The notes under the pieces are model-generated. The model was given only the letters and a program-made list of their open reading frames with translations. It did no database searches and was not told the DNA's origin. From Paenibacillus lacisoli (GTDB lineage Bacteria; Bacillota; Bacilli; Paenibacillales; Paenibacillaceae), in NCBI RefSeq assembly GCF_030580655.1, contig NZ_JAUQTB010000002.1, positions 587,871 through 651,870 on the forward strand: a stretch of DNA of 64,000 bases, written 5' to 3'. Shown piece by piece: positions 63,464 to 64,000 of this stretch (the stretch's first letter is position 1; each line of letters opens with the position of its first letter). The position numbers and the translations under genes are program-made.

Positions 63464-63507
63464 GGTAAACAGGTATGGGGTAAAGAAAGTCGAAACTGCG
63501 ATAACGG

Positions 63508-63536
63508 GTACCGATGAAGCGAGCATTCATCGGTAC
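63508..63536 (+). terminator. Terminator of the SDR gene
   Basis: GTACCGATGAA (63508-63518) pairs with TTCATCGGTAC (63526-63536), a perfect 11-bp stem with a 7-nt loop, followed by TATTTTC. Confidence 0.7.
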
Positions 63537-63733
63537 TATTTTCATTTCCACTTACAAACTCTTCTGAGCCATATTTCCCGTCTCAGTCGAATCACTACTT
63601 CGGGACTTATCAGCGAGCGCACTTCGACCAGGCTATTCAGTCCTGTTGAGTACCCGATAAACTACCTCCTAATACCAAAGTTGTTATCCTGGTTCGTCCC
63701 CTTCCAACCAACAACCGAGCCTTTTGAAAACAA

Positions 63734-63753
63734 CAAAAAAAGCGGCCCGCATA
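63734..63753 (+). terminator. Terminator hairpin, repeat copy 3, split by the insertion sequence
   Basis: The left arm AAAAAAAGCGGCCCGCAT is as in copies 1 and 2, but the pairing arm is missing because the IS element begins at about 63755. Confidence 0.65.
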
Positions 63754-63754
63754 T

Positions 63755-64000
63755 TGAAGTTACCCCCGTCAAGTAGACAGATATAAAATAGCTCTGTGAC
63801 TAAGCAGCCTTAGTTCGGTATTCCACCGGGCTAAGGTTGTTCAGCTTTTCCTGAAAACGTTCGTTGTTGTAAAAATGAATATAGCGTTCAACAGCTCCCA
63901 CGAGTTGCTCCTCGGAGGTGAAGGTGTGGAGGTGGAGGCATTCCGACTTGAGATGCCCGAAGAAACTTTCGATGCAGGCGTTATCCCAGCAGTTTCCCTT
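63755..64000 (-). mobile_element. IS3-family insertion sequence, right end (runs off the window)
   Basis: The transposase-like frame is followed by a terminal sequence that ends, on the minus strand, in CA (TG... on the plus strand at 63755-63756), as in IS3-family elements. It breaks a terminator hairpin. The other end and any target duplication are outside the window. Confidence 0.75.
63800..64000 (-). CDS. IS3-family transposase OrfB, C-terminal part (partial)
   Basis: A 66-residue C-terminal fragment, open to the right window edge. It reads KGNCWDNACIESFFGHLKSE..., the final part of the DDE integrase core with the catalytic glutamate (IES) and the typical HFYNNERFQEKLNNLSPVEYR end. The stop is TAG at 63800-63802. 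The upstream portion and OrfA must lie beyond the window. Confidence 0.9.
   Translation of the reverse strand, partial: KGNCWDNACIESFFGHLKSECLHLHTFTSEEQLVGAVERYIHFYNNERFQEKLNNLSPVEYRTKAA

Larger units (their letters stand above)
63464..63754. other. Gap downstream of the SDR gene
   Basis: A terminator at 63508-63536 follows the SDR gene. I see no gene in the remainder, which ends with terminator-repeat copy 3 where the insertion sequence begins. Confidence 0.4.

Noticed and set aside
1..64000. CRISPR arrays, rRNA genes and further tRNA genes
   Set aside because: No regularly spaced repeats, rRNA-like sequence or other cloverleaf was seen besides tRNA-Ala.

Overview
The window reads as a chromosomal segment of a spore-forming Firmicute, most likely a Paenibacillus or close relative. 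The grounds are an alpha/beta small acid-soluble spore protein, YtaF, YtrH/YtrI, YtvI, a YheA/YheC/YheD locus, and a block (citZ-icd-mdh, phoPR, polA-mutM-ytaF-coaE, nrdR) whose order largely matches Bacillus subtilis. The genus is an inference; I have no alignments.

Left edge (1-4.8 kb): an AT-rich integrated element abuts the 3' end of a tRNA-Ala(GGC) gene. It holds a frameshifted tyrosine recombinase, an unrecognised HTH protein on the opposite strand, an excisionase-like HTH protein and an intact tyrosine integrase.

Core block (4.9-39.5 kb), mostly minus strand: nrdR; the spore gene ssp; polA-mutM-ytaF-coaE-lytic transglycosylase; pstB-phoU; a soluble CBS-chemotaxis-type signalling protein; phoP and phoR, with phoR upstream of phoP (opposite to B. 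subtilis); an SDR; a small membrane protein; mdh, icd and citZ (TCA cycle); ytvI; fxsA; a thioesterase; a full pstSCAB operon with a divergent LysR regulator; pyk; accDA; a PgpA-like gene; dnaE; and divergent ytrHI. Candidate PHO-box arrays precede pstS, the second pstB-phoU unit and phoP, so the PhoPR system and its phosphate-uptake targets form one physical and regulatory neighbourhood.

Spore-coat ATP-grasp locus (39.6-49.1 kb): ytoI, ytpI and a YlbF/YheA-type gene run leftward. Divergently, five tandem YheC/YheD-family ATP-grasp genes run rightward with a GNAT acetyltransferase embedded between the fourth and fifth. The gene ends overlap or nearly touch, and all five ATP-grasp proteins keep the predicted nucleotide and metal residues. 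This is the most interesting system in the window: its chemistry is unknown to me, but it looks like a multi-ligase pathway.

Right part (49.1-64 kb), more accessory: a HAD phosphatase, a small exported WGxxGxxG protein, a secreted amidase-domain protein, a SpoVB-like flippase, a 3-hydroxyisobutyrate-dehydrogenase-type reductase, GNAT, an Rrf2 regulator with a TrxB-like flavoprotein, a FusB/FusC-type EF-G-binding protein with a structured leader, a DUF1349 protein, a maltose/galactoside-type O-acetyltransferase, an Lrp/AsnC regulator divergent from an MBL-fold hydrolase, a probably truncated DUF1259 gene, and an AraC regulator divergent from an SDR. A near-identical terminator hairpin occurs three times here; the last copy is broken by an IS3-family element that runs off the window end.
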